Below the pieces are notes generated by a model, which saw only the letters and a program-made list of their open reading frames with translations, ran no database searches and was not told where the DNA came from. A program made the translations under genes and the position numbers. 26,100 bases of DNA. Origin: an uncultured bacterium. Its GTDB lineage: Bacteria; Bacillota; Clostridia; Oscillospirales; Oscillospiraceae. The stretch covers positions 1 through 26,100 of the forward strand of contig CAJMLC010000007.1 in NCBI GenBank assembly GCA_905214155.1, written 5' to 3'. Below, one piece after another: positions 14,709 through 22,184 of the stretch (positions are counted from its first letter, which is position 1; each line of letters starts with the position of its first letter).

Positions 14709-14737
14709 AAACGCCCGCAGACAAACTGCGGGCGTTT
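14709..14737 (-). terminator. Hairpin/weak terminator of the importer operon
   Basis: A 12-bp perfect stem, AAACGCCCGCAG (14709-14720) with CTGCGGGCGTTT (14726-14737), lies 13 bp after the GldA-like stop. In the minus direction the tail is only TTTCCC, so termination may be partial, allowing some readthrough into the lipoprotein gene. Confidence 0.65.
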
Positions 14738-14750
14738 GAGTCTGGTTGGT

Positions 14751-15860
14751 TTACTTCTTCTGCTTGCCCAGCGCGTCGGCCAGGATGATGGCGTCGGCGA
14801 TCATTCTCGGGTTGACCGCGAACGGCTCGACATCCCAGTAGGAGTGCATGGAGGCCTCGGCGACCTTCATGATGTCCTCGTCGGTGGCGTCGGCAATGCC
14901 GAGATCGGCAAACGTGGAGGGGAGGCCGACCTTGTTGAAGAAGTCATACATCTCGTCGATCTCGTCCTTCGGCGCGCCCTCGACGATCAGCTGTACAAGG
15001 ATACCGAACGCGACGACCTCGCCGTGGAGCAGCTTGGCACAGGGCTCGAGCACCGTGATGCCTTCGGCAATGGAGTGCGCGCCCGCGCAGGACGTGTTCT
15101 GCACGCCAAGGCCGGAGAGGAGGGTGTTGGCCTCGATGACGTCCTCGACGTCCTTCGTGCACAGGCCCTTTTCAGCGGCCAGCTTGGCGTTGACGCCCTT
15201 GGCCAGGACGGTCTCGTGGCAGGCCTTGGAGACGGCCATGCCGGCGATGGTCTGATGGTAGCCGGTGTTGACATAGTTCGGAGAGGCGGACTGCTTGTTC
15301 GCGCGGCACTCGATGTAGGTGGACAGGGCGTCGCCCATGCCGGCGACGAAGAAGCGGACAGGTGCCTTGCTGATGACGTCGGTGTCGAGGAGGACGAGGT
15401 CCGGGTTCTTCTTGTAGTGACGGGCGCCGACATGCTCGCCAGCCGCCGTGTAGATGACGGACAGGCCCATGGCCGGGGCGTCGGTAGAGGCGGTGGTGGG
15501 GACGATGATGACCGCAGCCTTATAGTTGTCGGCGACGGCCTTGGCGGTGTCCATGGTCTTGCCGCCGCCGATGCCGACGACGACGTCCGGCTGCAGGTCC
15601 TTGGCGAGGTCGGTGCAGCGGAGGATCTCTTCCTCGGTGATCTGGCCGCCGAACTGCTCGCAGAGGATCTGGCTGTCGCTGCCTGCGTACATCTTCTCAA
15701 ACTTTTCGGCGTAGTTCTTGTAGAAGAACACGTCGATGAGGATGAACACGCGGCGACCGTAGGTCTCGGTGTGCTGTTTCAGGTTGTCCAGCTCATAGCG
15801 GCCCTGAATATAACGGCTGGGGGAGCCCCAGGCTCTGGATGAATGTTGAAGCATAGACAT
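14751..15860 (-). CDS. Glycerol-dehydrogenase-like (iron/zinc group III) alcohol dehydrogenase
   Basis: A 369-residue NAD(P)-dependent metal dehydrogenase very like GldA. Landmarks are SPSRYIQG at the N-terminus, the nucleotide motif GIGGGKTMDTAKAVAD, PTTASTDAPAMGLSVIY, and the metal ligands in AGMGDALSTYIE (Asp), GAHSIAEG (His) and LHGEVVAFG (His). GldA oxidises glycerol to dihydroxyacetone, but close relatives act on other polyols and 1,2-diols; its place in a sugar importer operon suggests oxidation of the imported polyol or reduction of a pathway aldehyde or ketone. The start at 15860 has GGAGGT 10 bp upstream. It lies 106 bp after the isomerase gene, separated by a stable hairpin. Confidence 0.9.
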   Translation of the reverse strand: MSMLQHSSRAWGSPSRYIQGRYELDNLKQHTETYGRRVFILIDVFFYKNYAEKFEKMYAGSDSQILCEQFGGQITEEEILRCTDLAKDLQPDVVVGIGGGKTMDTAKAVADNYKAAVIIVPTTASTDAPAMGLSVIYTAAGEHVGARHYKKNPDLVLLDTDVISKAPVRFFVAGMGDALSTYIECRANKQSASPNYVNTGYHQTIAGMAVSKACHETVLAKGVNAKLAAEKGLCTKDVEDVIEANTLLSGLGVQNTSCAGAHSIAEGITVLEPCAKLLHGEVVAFGILVQLIVEGAPKDEIDEMYDFFNKVGLPSTFADLGIADATDEDIMKVAEASMHSYWDVEPFAVNPRMIADAIILADALGKQKK

Positions 15861-15922
15861 ATTGAATTACCTCCTGCGTTTGCAATGGCTGCGGCGGATG
15901 CCGCGGTGTGATCTATGGAAGC

Positions 15923-15954
15923 TCTGATCTGAGGGGCGAGGCCCTCAAATCAGA
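15923..15954 (-). other. Intercistronic hairpin between isomerase and dehydrogenase genes
   Basis: TCTGATCTGAGGG (15923-15935) pairs with CCCTCAAATCAGA (15942-15954) with one mismatch. It has no T-tract on the minus strand, so a processing or mRNA-protecting role fits better than termination. Confidence 0.55.
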
Positions 15955-15966
15955 AGTTCCTTGACG

Positions 15967-16545
15967 TTATTTCTCCCACTTGGGGTTCGGGACGATGACC
16001 GGCTTGCCGTCTTGTTCAACGACCAGCTTGCGGAAGCCCTTCTTTTCGATCGTGCCGTAGTCATGACCGGCGTCTGCACGGAACACGAAGAAGAGGATCA
16101 GCGGCTCCGTGCCAATGTTGATGCTGCGGTGCGCCCAGCGGCCGGGGACGTAGAGCGCGTCGCCGGGGTTCATCTCCTTGCAGTCGACGTCGCCCTCGGG
16201 CGTCTCCATCATCATCATGCCGTGGCCGGAGAGCGTGTAGTAGATCTCGCTCGTGTCCAGGATGGTATGGAAGTGGCCCTTGGTCATGAAATACTCATTA
16301 CCGACCTTGCCGGGATAGAGGCGCGTGGAGCCGAAGCGGAGCACGCCGGGCTCTTCCGGCAGCTCGAGCTCGTAGAACTCGTAGAGCAGCGGGTCGCCCC
16401 CGGCGATGAGCTTTTTGGCGGCTTCCTCGTCGGCGAACTGCGTGAGCAGGTTGGACACGCGGCGGCAGCTCGGCTGCACCTTGCCGCTGTCACAGTGGCC
16501 GGTGAGCAGGTCGAAATCCAGAACGAACGGTTTCAAATCAGACAT
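15967..16545 (-). CDS. pgiA: Archaeal-type cupin glucose-6-phosphate isomerase
   Basis: A 192-residue cupin that interconverts glucose 6-phosphate and fructose 6-phosphate (or a similar aldose/ketose phosphate pair) with a bound metal. The metal ligands known from Pyrococcus furiosus PgiA (His88, His90, Glu97, His136) appear at His91, His93, Glu100 and His139 with the same spacing, in TKGHFHTILDTSEIYY and PGRWAHRSINIG. The RADAGHDYGTIEKKGF stretch and the NPKWEK end also match. The length is that of the family. It is the fifth gene of the importer operon, 30 bp after the second permease gene. Its real substrate may be a different sugar phosphate or even a free sugar. AGATTCTGAATT before the ATG gives only a weak ribosome binding site. 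Confidence 0.93.
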   Translation of the reverse strand: MSDLKPFVLDFDLLTGHCDSGKVQPSCRRVSNLLTQFADEEAAKKLIAGGDPLLYEFYELELPEEPGVLRFGSTRLYPGKVGNEYFMTKGHFHTILDTSEIYYTLSGHGMMMMETPEGDVDCKEMNPGDALYVPGRWAHRSINIGTEPLILFFVFRADAGHDYGTIEKKGFRKLVVEQDGKPVIVPNPKWEK

Positions 16546-16575
16546 AATTCAGAATCTCCAATCTACAAAGCGCGG

Positions 16576-17583
16576 TTATTTTACGATCAGACCTCTGGTG
16601 CTGCGGTCCGCCGTCATGGCGATGGCGAACAGGACGAAGGCACCGAACACGACGTTCTGCCAATAGGCGTCGACACCGATGAAGTTCATACCGTTTTCAA
16701 TGATGGCGACGGTGAAGACACCGAGAATGGTGCCGAGCTCGCTGCCCTTGCCGCCGGCCAGCGATGTGCCGCCGAGAGCGCAGGATGCGACGATCTTCAG
16801 CGTGAAGGGGCTGCCGATGGTGGGGGAGCTGCTCTTGAGGTTGGCCGCGAGGAAGACGCCGGCCAGCGCGGCGAGCAGACCGTTGAGCGTGAAGATCAGG
16901 ATCTTGGAGGCGTCGACGTTCAGACCGGCGATGCGGCTGGCACGCTCGTTGCCGCCGATGGCGAACAGGGCCTTGCCGAGCGGGGTGAAGCGCGTGACGC
17001 AGTAGAGCAGGAGAATGATCGCCAGGGCGATGATCAGCGGCAGGCCGACGACGCCGAAGGAGATCTTATACCAGTTGATGGCGGGCCAGAAGACCTTGGC
17101 GACGGATTCCGGGTTCTGCGTGATGAGCAGGGCGACGGATTCCCAGATGCACATGAAGCCGAGGGAGGCGATGAACGACGGGACCTTCAGCTTGACGTGG
17201 ATGATGCCCATGGCGAGGCCAGAGAGGATGCCGAAGAGCAGCGAGATGCCGAACGCCAGCAGACCGGCGGTCATGGGGCTCGCGAACTGGTCGCCGTAGG
17301 CCTGCAGGAACTTGACGTAGAGCACGTTCGAGACCGAGCAGGCCGCGCCCATCGACAGGTCGATGGAGCCGAGGATGAGGACCATCGTCATGCCGGAGGA
17401 CATGATCAGCAGCGGCGCGGTATCGCGCAGCAGGTTGGAAAGGTTCATTTTGCCCAGGAAGTTTTTCTGGGTGAGCGAGAGGACGAGCAGCAGGAGAATG
17501 ATGGCGGAGAAGCTGAAATACTTCATGATGCGCTCGCGCATGGAGCCGGGCTGCTGCACGGTTTTGGTTTTGTTTGCGTTCAT
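16576..17583 (-). CDS. Ribose-type ABC transporter permease (second permease)
   Basis: A 335-residue integral membrane protein of the RbsC/BPD_transp_2 family, with about nine to ten hydrophobic segments. Family marks are the MVLILGSIDLSMGAACS stretch after the second segment, the ATPase-contact region GGNERASRIAGLNVDASKI and the C-terminal CALGGTSLAGGKGSELGTILG. The N-terminus is a short cytoplasmic tail (MNANKTKTVQQPGSMRERIMKYF). It lies 14 bp after the ATPase gene. A second, different RbsC-like permease is encoded on the other side of the ATPase, so the channel may be a heterodimer. The start has AAGGAGG upstream. Confidence 0.92.
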   Translation of the reverse strand: MNANKTKTVQQPGSMRERIMKYFSFSAIILLLLVLSLTQKNFLGKMNLSNLLRDTAPLLIMSSGMTMVLILGSIDLSMGAACSVSNVLYVKFLQAYGDQFASPMTAGLLAFGISLLFGILSGLAMGIIHVKLKVPSFIASLGFMCIWESVALLITQNPESVAKVFWPAINWYKISFGVVGLPLIIALAIILLLYCVTRFTPLGKALFAIGGNERASRIAGLNVDASKILIFTLNGLLAALAGVFLAANLKSSSPTIGSPFTLKIVASCALGGTSLAGGKGSELGTILGVFTVAIIENGMNFIGVDAYWQNVVFGAFVLFAIAMTADRSTRGLIVK

Positions 17584-17597
17584 TTCAGACGACCTCC

Positions 17598-19127
17598 TTA
17601 CATCATCAGGCTGACGACGTCGACCATTGCGGGCTTGTTGTCAGCCGGGGCGTCAAATTCGCCGGTGACGAGGCCGTCTTTCATCACGATCAGATGCGAG
17701 CTGAGGCCGAGGAACTCGTCCAGGGTATCGCCGAGCACGATGACGGCCTTGCCGGAGCTGGTCATGTCACGGATGAGCGAGTAAATTTCGGCCTTGGCGC
17801 CGACGTCGACGCCGCGCGTTGGGTGGTTGAGGATGACGATCTCCGCGCCGCTGGCGAGCGCACGGGAGAAGACGACCTTCTGCTGGTTGCCGCCGGAGAG
17901 CTGTACGAGCGCCTCCTTCGGGCCGCTGGTCTTGATGCGGAGCTTGTCGATCCAGGTGAGCGCCTGTTCGCGGACGGCCTTGGCCGAGACGAAGGGGCCC
18001 TTGGCGATCTTGTGGGCGTTGGAGAGGACGATGTTGTCTTCGACGGAGAGCGTGGAGACGATGCCCTCGTAGAGACGCTCTTTCGGGATCATGAGGATAC
18101 CCTTGTCGAGCGCGTCCTTCGGAGAGGTGAGGCGGATCTCCTTGCCGTGGAGCTTCAGCTTGCCGAACGACGGCTTTTCATCGCCGCAGATGACATCGCA
18201 GACCTCCTCTGCGCCGGAGCCGATAACGCCGCACAGGCCAAGGACCTCGCCCTTATGCAGCTTGAAGTTGACGTGCTTGAACAGGCCGTGGTGGCCGAGA
18301 TCTTCCGCCTCGAGCAGGACGTCGTCCTCGGGGACGGTCTGCTTGTCGAGGTGGTAATATTCGCTGGTGCTGCTCTGGCCGACCATCATCTCGTAGAGCT
18401 TGGCCTCGGTGGCGTCTTTGGTGTCGATGGAGCCGACGCTGGTGCCGTCTTTGTAGACGTAGATGCGGTCGGTGATCTCGAGGATCTCATCAAGACGGTG
18501 CGAGACGAAGATGATCGAATGGCCCTGTGCAGCGATTTTGCGCATCTGCTTGAAGAGGTTCTGCACCTCGCCCTCGTTGAGGACGGAGGTCGGTTCGTCG
18601 AGCAGGATGAGGCAATGGTCCTGGCCGGACTGCTTGGTCACGTGCATGACCTTCGCGATCTCGACCATCTGGCGGGTGGCGAAGTTGAGGTCGCTGACCT
18701 TTTTCTTCGGGTTGATGTCAGTGATGTCGATGTTGGCAAGGACCTCGGACGCGGCCTTGTTCATCTTGTTCCAGTTGATGAAGCCGGCCTGACGGAACGT
18801 ATTTTCCGCGCCGAAGAAGATGTTCTGCGCGACGTTGAGGTTGACGATCAGGGACTGTTCCTGATAGACCATGCCGACGCCGTGGTGCTTGGCGTCCATC
18901 GGGGTCTTCGGGGCATAGGGTTCGCCGCGGAGCGTCATCGTGCCGGAGGACTGCGGCTGCGCGCCGATGATGATCTTCAGCAGGGTGGATTTGCCCGCGC
19001 CGTTTTCGCCGACGAGGCCGACGATCTCACCCGCGTGGACATCCAGCTCGACGCCCTTGAGGGCCTTGGTGCCGGAGAAGTTTTTGGTGATCTCCTTTGC
19101 GCTGAAAATGATTTCTTTTTCGCTCAT
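17598..19127 (-). CDS. Ribose-type ABC transporter ATPase, two fused nucleotide-binding domains
   Basis: A 509-residue RbsA-like ATPase. Domain 1 (about 5-245) has Walker A GENGAGKST (40-48) and Walker B LILLDEPTS (173-181), but its signature reads LNFATRQ (147-153) instead of LSxGQ. Domain 2 (about 270-505) has a good signature, LSGGNQQ (410-416), but a non-standard Walker A (GVIGSGAEEV) and Walker B VILNHPTRGVD (431-441), with Asn434-His435 in place of Asp-Glu. Paired head to tail, one ATP site is complete and the other is degenerate on every side. The start at 19127 has GGAGGGA upstream. It lies between the two permease genes with 13-14 bp gaps. The substrate is presumably a monosaccharide, polyol or sugar acid. 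Confidence 0.93.
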   Translation of the reverse strand: MSEKEIIFSAKEITKNFSGTKALKGVELDVHAGEIVGLVGENGAGKSTLLKIIIGAQPQSSGTMTLRGEPYAPKTPMDAKHHGVGMVYQEQSLIVNLNVAQNIFFGAENTFRQAGFINWNKMNKAASEVLANIDITDINPKKKVSDLNFATRQMVEIAKVMHVTKQSGQDHCLILLDEPTSVLNEGEVQNLFKQMRKIAAQGHSIIFVSHRLDEILEITDRIYVYKDGTSVGSIDTKDATEAKLYEMMVGQSSTSEYYHLDKQTVPEDDVLLEAEDLGHHGLFKHVNFKLHKGEVLGLCGVIGSGAEEVCDVICGDEKPSFGKLKLHGKEIRLTSPKDALDKGILMIPKERLYEGIVSTLSVEDNIVLSNAHKIAKGPFVSAKAVREQALTWIDKLRIKTSGPKEALVQLSGGNQQKVVFSRALASGAEIVILNHPTRGVDVGAKAEIYSLIRDMTSSGKAVIVLGDTLDEFLGLSSHLIVMKDGLVTGEFDAPADNKPAMVDVVSLMM

Positions 19128-19140
19128 GATCTGTCCCTCC

Positions 19141-20160
19141 TCACTTGCTGATGACCTTCGGGCCATGAGGCACGGTCAGCGCGACGGCAACGAGAATGAT
19201 GATGCCCTGGATGGCGGAGCGCAGGTTCGGGTTGGCACCGAGCTGGATCAGGCCGTTTTCCAGGACGGTCATGATCAGGACGCCGACGATCGTGTTCGTG
19301 ACGCCGCCCTTGCCGCCGGCCAGCGACGTGCCGCCGATGACGACAGCCGCCTGCGCGGGGAACATCTTGCCGTTGCCGATGGAGATCTGGCCCTGGCCAA
19401 GGCGGATCGCACCGATGACGCCGGCCACGGCGGAGAGCGTACCGGCCAGGGCGAAGACGCCGATCTTGACCTTTTCGACGCTGACGCCGACGGCGCGCGG
19501 GATGCTCTCATTGGTGCCGACGGCATAGATGTGGCGGCCGAAGGCGGTATACTCCTGAATGAAGAAGCAGACGAGGAAGAGAATGATGGCGACCCACGTG
19601 ATGAACGGGATCTTGAGGAAATAAGTCGTGGGGAGCGCCTTGATGGTCGCGTCCAGAATTGTGGGCGGATGGCCCTGATAGGAGAGCATGCCGATGCCCT
19701 TGCAGATATACTGGAAGGCGAAGGACGCCATGAACGACGGAATTTTCAGATAGACATGGCACAGGCCGATCAGCAGACCGACAACTGCGCCGAGCGCGAC
19801 GGCGATCACCGCGCCGAAGAAGCCCATGTCGCGCCCGGCAAATTCGCTGTTGAGCACGAGACAGGCAAACAGAGAGCCGGACATGCCGACCAGACCGTCG
19901 ATCGAAAGGTCGATCGAGCCGATCATAATGACGAACGTCAAACCAAGCGCGACCACGAGCGGCAGCGCCATCTGGTTGAGGATATTCAGCAGGTTGCCCG
20001 GGCCGATGAACGACGTGCCACAGGCAAAGGAAAAGACGATCACAAGCAGGACGAGAACCATGATCGGCGCATAGCGCATGATCTTCTCGTTCTTGTTGTC
20101 GTTTCGGATTTTTTCGGCGAATTCATCCGTGATGGTCGCCGAAGGATTCAATTTAATCAT
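19141..20160 (-). CDS. Ribose-type ABC transporter permease (first permease)
   Basis: A 339-residue RbsC-family membrane protein with about ten hydrophobic segments. It shows GLTFVIMIGSIDLSIDG after the second segment, the ATPase-contact loop VGTNESIPRAVGVSVEKV and a C-terminal VVIGGTSLAGGKGGVTNTIVG, all typical. A 28-residue charged cytoplasmic N-terminus (with DEFAEKIRNDNKNEK) precedes the first membrane segment. It differs clearly from the second permease at 16576-17583. It is separated from the binding-protein gene by 347 bp of hairpins and repeat, and from the ATPase gene by 13 bp. GGAG lies upstream of the ATG. Confidence 0.92.
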   Translation of the reverse strand: MIKLNPSATITDEFAEKIRNDNKNEKIMRYAPIMVLVLLVIVFSFACGTSFIGPGNLLNILNQMALPLVVALGLTFVIMIGSIDLSIDGLVGMSGSLFACLVLNSEFAGRDMGFFGAVIAVALGAVVGLLIGLCHVYLKIPSFMASFAFQYICKGIGMLSYQGHPPTILDATIKALPTTYFLKIPFITWVAIILFLVCFFIQEYTAFGRHIYAVGTNESIPRAVGVSVEKVKIGVFALAGTLSAVAGVIGAIRLGQGQISIGNGKMFPAQAAVVIGGTSLAGGKGGVTNTIVGVLIMTVLENGLIQLGANPNLRSAIQGIIILVAVALTVPHGPKVISK

Positions 20161-20250
20161 ATTCTTCGCTCCATTTTCGGTCAGGTGGGGTCATACTGCG
20201 CGACACGAAAGGGCCGCAGGAGAGGGGGCAGCGTGCGGGGAAATGGGTTT

Positions 20251-20292
20251 GCTGGGGCTGAGTCATGACGCCTCAGCCCCAGCGTGTTTTTT
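20251..20292 (+). other. Strong hairpin with plus-strand T-run inside the importer operon
   Basis: GCTGGGGCTGAG (20251-20262) pairs perfectly with CTCAGCCCCAGC (20272-20283). The T-run (20287-20292) follows on the plus strand, so as a terminator it would stop antisense transcription. For the minus-strand operon mRNA it is a stable stem without a T tail. Confidence 0.7.
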
Positions 20293-20297
20293 GGTTT

Positions 20298-20458
20298 GGA
20301 AATCTCCGGTCCGGCCGCCGGCGGCTTTCAGCGGATCTCTTGCTCCAATGCTGCGGCTTAGAAAACTTGAAATACACAAAGTATGTCTGCGTTTTCAAGC
20401 CTTGTCTTGAAGTAAGATCTCTCGCTGAAAGCTCTTGCCGGACGGTCCGGGGGTTTCC
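20298..20458. repeat. 161-bp long-hairpin repeat, copy B (diverged)
   Basis: It has the same length as copies A and C, with the same central core (CTTGAAATACAcAaAGTATGTCTGCG, interrupted here by two differences) but arms of different sequence. The left end GGAAATCTCCGG pairs with the right end CCGGGGGTTTCC, and GCTTTCAGCG pairs with CGCTGAAAGC further in. It sits in the 347-bp gap between the binding-protein and first permease genes, 49 bp after the binding-protein stop. Confidence 0.75.
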
Positions 20459-20507
20459 TAAAGTTCGTTTATACTATGTAGTTGCTGTTGGAATTGGGGC
20501 GAGGGGA

Positions 20508-21716
20508 TCAGTCAGCCTTGCAGTAGAAGATCTTGCTGAAGTCAAATTCCGGGGTGCTGGTGAGGTATTCCTCGGCAGCTTCCGGAGAGGAGATGACGAC
20601 AGCGGGGGTCGCGAACTCGCGGTACTCGGCCGGGAGCGCCTCGACGTCCAGCAGGCCGGTCCAGGCCGCGTAGCAGATGGCCAGGGTGTAGCCGCCCTGC
20701 AGCCAGCCGTTGGAGGAAACGGTCGCGGTGGCGTTGCCGTCACGGACGGCCTCGACGATGTCGGTGTTGGCGTCGACGCCGGTCACGCCGACCTTACCCT
20801 TCAGGCCCGCGTTGTCCAGAGCCTGCAGAGCGCCGGTGGCCATGTTGTCGTTGGCGCACCACACGCCGCCGACGTCAGGATACTGGGTGAGCCAGGTCTC
20901 GACCAGAGCGAGGGCTTCGTCGGTGTTCCAGTTGGCGGTGTCGTCCGCGGCGACTTCGATGTCGGGATATTCAGCGAGCGCCTGCTGCAGGCCGGCATAG
21001 CGGTCATTGGCGGCGGTGTTGCCGAGGAGGCCCTGGCAGACGAAGATCTGGCCCTTGCCGCCCATGGCATCGAACAGCGCCTTGGCGGTGTTGTAGCCGT
21101 TGACAACGTTATCGGGAGAGGTGTGGCAGACCCAGTTCGGCGTCAGGTCAGCGGGGCCGACGTCAGCGGGCTTGTTCCACGCGGTGCCGAGGTAGCCGCC
21201 GGATTCGGCCATGGCCTCGGCGAGGGAGTAAGCGATGGTATCTTCGTTCGGGTCGGCGTAGGCGATGGCGTTGCCGTTGGCCATGGCCGCGAACTGACGC
21301 ATGTTGTCAACTTCCTTGGCGGAGTCGCCCTGGGAGTCGAGCACCTGCATCTCATACTTCTGGCCGATGCTGTCGAGATATTCGGCGAACATCTCCATGC
21401 CGACCTTGATGGTGGCGATGTAGGGGTTCTCCAGGCCGCGGACGGAAACGGCGAGATACACGGTGGTATCGAGCTTTTCCTGCGGGATGGCGCTGGGATC
21501 GATGGTGAAGTTGGCCCAGTCGGTCGTGGCGGCGGGCGTTTCATCCTTGGCGGTGTCGTCCGTCGTGGCGGGGGTCTCGTCCTTCGCCGTGTCGGTGGTC
21601 GTGGTGGGGGTCTCGTCCTTCGTCGTGTCGGCGGGAGCCGCATCCTTACTGGCGCAGCCGGCAAACAGGCAGAGAACCATGACGGCGGCAAGAAGCAACG
21701 CGATGAGTTTTTTCAT
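20508..21716 (-). CDS. Ribose-type ABC transporter substrate-binding lipoprotein
   Basis: A 402-residue extracellular binding protein tethered by a lipid. The signal peptide ends in the lipobox LFAGC with Cys21. A 37-residue linker (30-66) is made of three imperfect copies of a DTAKDETPATTD unit. The mature domain then begins (AVSVRGLENPYIATIKVGME) and follows the periplasmic-binding-protein type 1 pattern, with VDNMRQFAAMANGNAIAYAD and DVGGVWCANDNMATGALQAL. The ATG at 21716 has AGGAGG upstream; a longer frame to 21836 would run over the operator and is rejected. This is the first gene of the importer operon, with the promoter at 21862-21891 and the operator at 21838-21849. The substrate is not predictable. 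Confidence 0.93.
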   Translation of the reverse strand: MKKLIALLLAAVMVLCLFAGCASKDAAPADTTKDETPTTTTDTAKDETPATTDDTAKDETPAATTDWANFTIDPSAIPQEKLDTTVYLAVSVRGLENPYIATIKVGMEMFAEYLDSIGQKYEMQVLDSQGDSAKEVDNMRQFAAMANGNAIAYADPNEDTIAYSLAEAMAESGGYLGTAWNKPADVGPADLTPNWVCHTSPDNVVNGYNTAKALFDAMGGKGQIFVCQGLLGNTAANDRYAGLQQALAEYPDIEVAADDTANWNTDEALALVETWLTQYPDVGGVWCANDNMATGALQALDNAGLKGKVGVTGVDANTDIVEAVRDGNATATVSSNGWLQGGYTLAICYAAWTGLLDVEALPAEYREFATPAVVISSPEAAEEYLTSTPEFDFSKIFYCKAD

Positions 21717-21740
21717 TGTGATTCCTCCTAATTTTTTTAT

Positions 21741-21767
21741 GTAAAACGGCCGGGAGGCCGATTTTAC
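21741..21767 (-). other. Leader hairpin upstream of the binding-protein gene
   Basis: GTAAAACGGCC (21741-21751) pairs with GGCCGATTTTAC (21756-21767) with one bulge and a GGGA loop, about 10 bp before the ribosome binding site. It has no T-tract. It may stabilise the abundant binding-protein mRNA; a regulatory role is not shown. Confidence 0.5.
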
Positions 21768-21837
21768 CAAAATTGCATGCAGGCGGGAACGCGGAAACCA
21801 TACTTTGCTGATTCGTGCCGGAAATTGTATTGACATT

Positions 21838-21849
21838 ATGTCATAACAT
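21838..21849. promoter_or_regulatory. GntR operator, importer operon
   Basis: ATGTCATAACAT is the exact reverse complement of the site at 6161-6172. It begins 12 bp downstream of the importer -10 box, so a bound repressor would block early elongation or initiation. Confidence 0.8.
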
Positions 21850-21861
21850 TACCGTGTCCAT

Positions 21862-21891
21862 ATTATAGCTTCACTTCGACGCATTTGTCAA
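21862..21891 (-). promoter_or_regulatory. Promoter of the importer operon
   Basis: On the minus strand: -35 TTGACA (21891-21886), 18-bp spacer, -10 TATAAT (21867-21862), both consensus. The leader to the first start codon is about 140 nt. Positions 21892-22083 between this promoter and the next show no feature I can support. Confidence 0.88.
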
Positions 21892-22083
21892 CACTGAACG
21901 GCGAATTTCTGAATTATTCTGATATATTGACCATTCTGCGACCGGAAATATTGGGCAATATCAACAAAAACACGCGGCGGACAGGGAAGGGCAAAATAGA
22001 AAACGTAGCCGCGGAGTGGACAAAAATGCGGAAAATTCTGCGTACAAAATGCCTGCCTTTGAGAAAAACAGCGGGATCTGCAC

Positions 22084-22112
22084 TTTACATCTGTAAAATA
22101 CTATGTTATTAT
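22084..22112 (+). promoter_or_regulatory. Promoter of the aldo/keto reductase gene
   Basis: -35 TTTACA (22084-22089), 17-bp spacer, -10 TATTAT (22107-22112). There is no operator at the usual +7 position; a GCGCGTC...GATGCGC stem and an AT-rich palindrome (about 22148-22160) follow instead. Confidence 0.65.
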
Positions 22113-22184
22113 GTTGGTACAAATTGAGCGCGTCGGGGATGCGCACATATTATAATAATATTGAATGGAAAGGAAAGCGGAAGA

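Noticed and set aside
13581..15842. A very long open frame on the plus strand opposite the PpiC and GldA-like genes
   Set aside because: It is Val/Gly/Asp-rich antisense to two well-recognised genes, has no family motifs, and reflects the GC-rich codon bias of the opposite strand. Similar long frames opposite the kinase (9965-11581), the isomerase and permease (15961-17784) and the ATPase (17574-19151) were rejected for the same reason.
20251..20292. The hairpin plus T-run as a normal terminator of a plus-strand gene
   Set aside because: No plus-strand gene lies upstream, only the antisense of the importer operon, so it was recorded as a structure rather than a gene terminator.
22101..22116. 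ATGTTATTATGT before the aldo/keto reductase as a GntR operator
   Set aside because: It shares only the left half with the operator and overlaps the -10 box, unlike the other sites; it is explained by the promoter.
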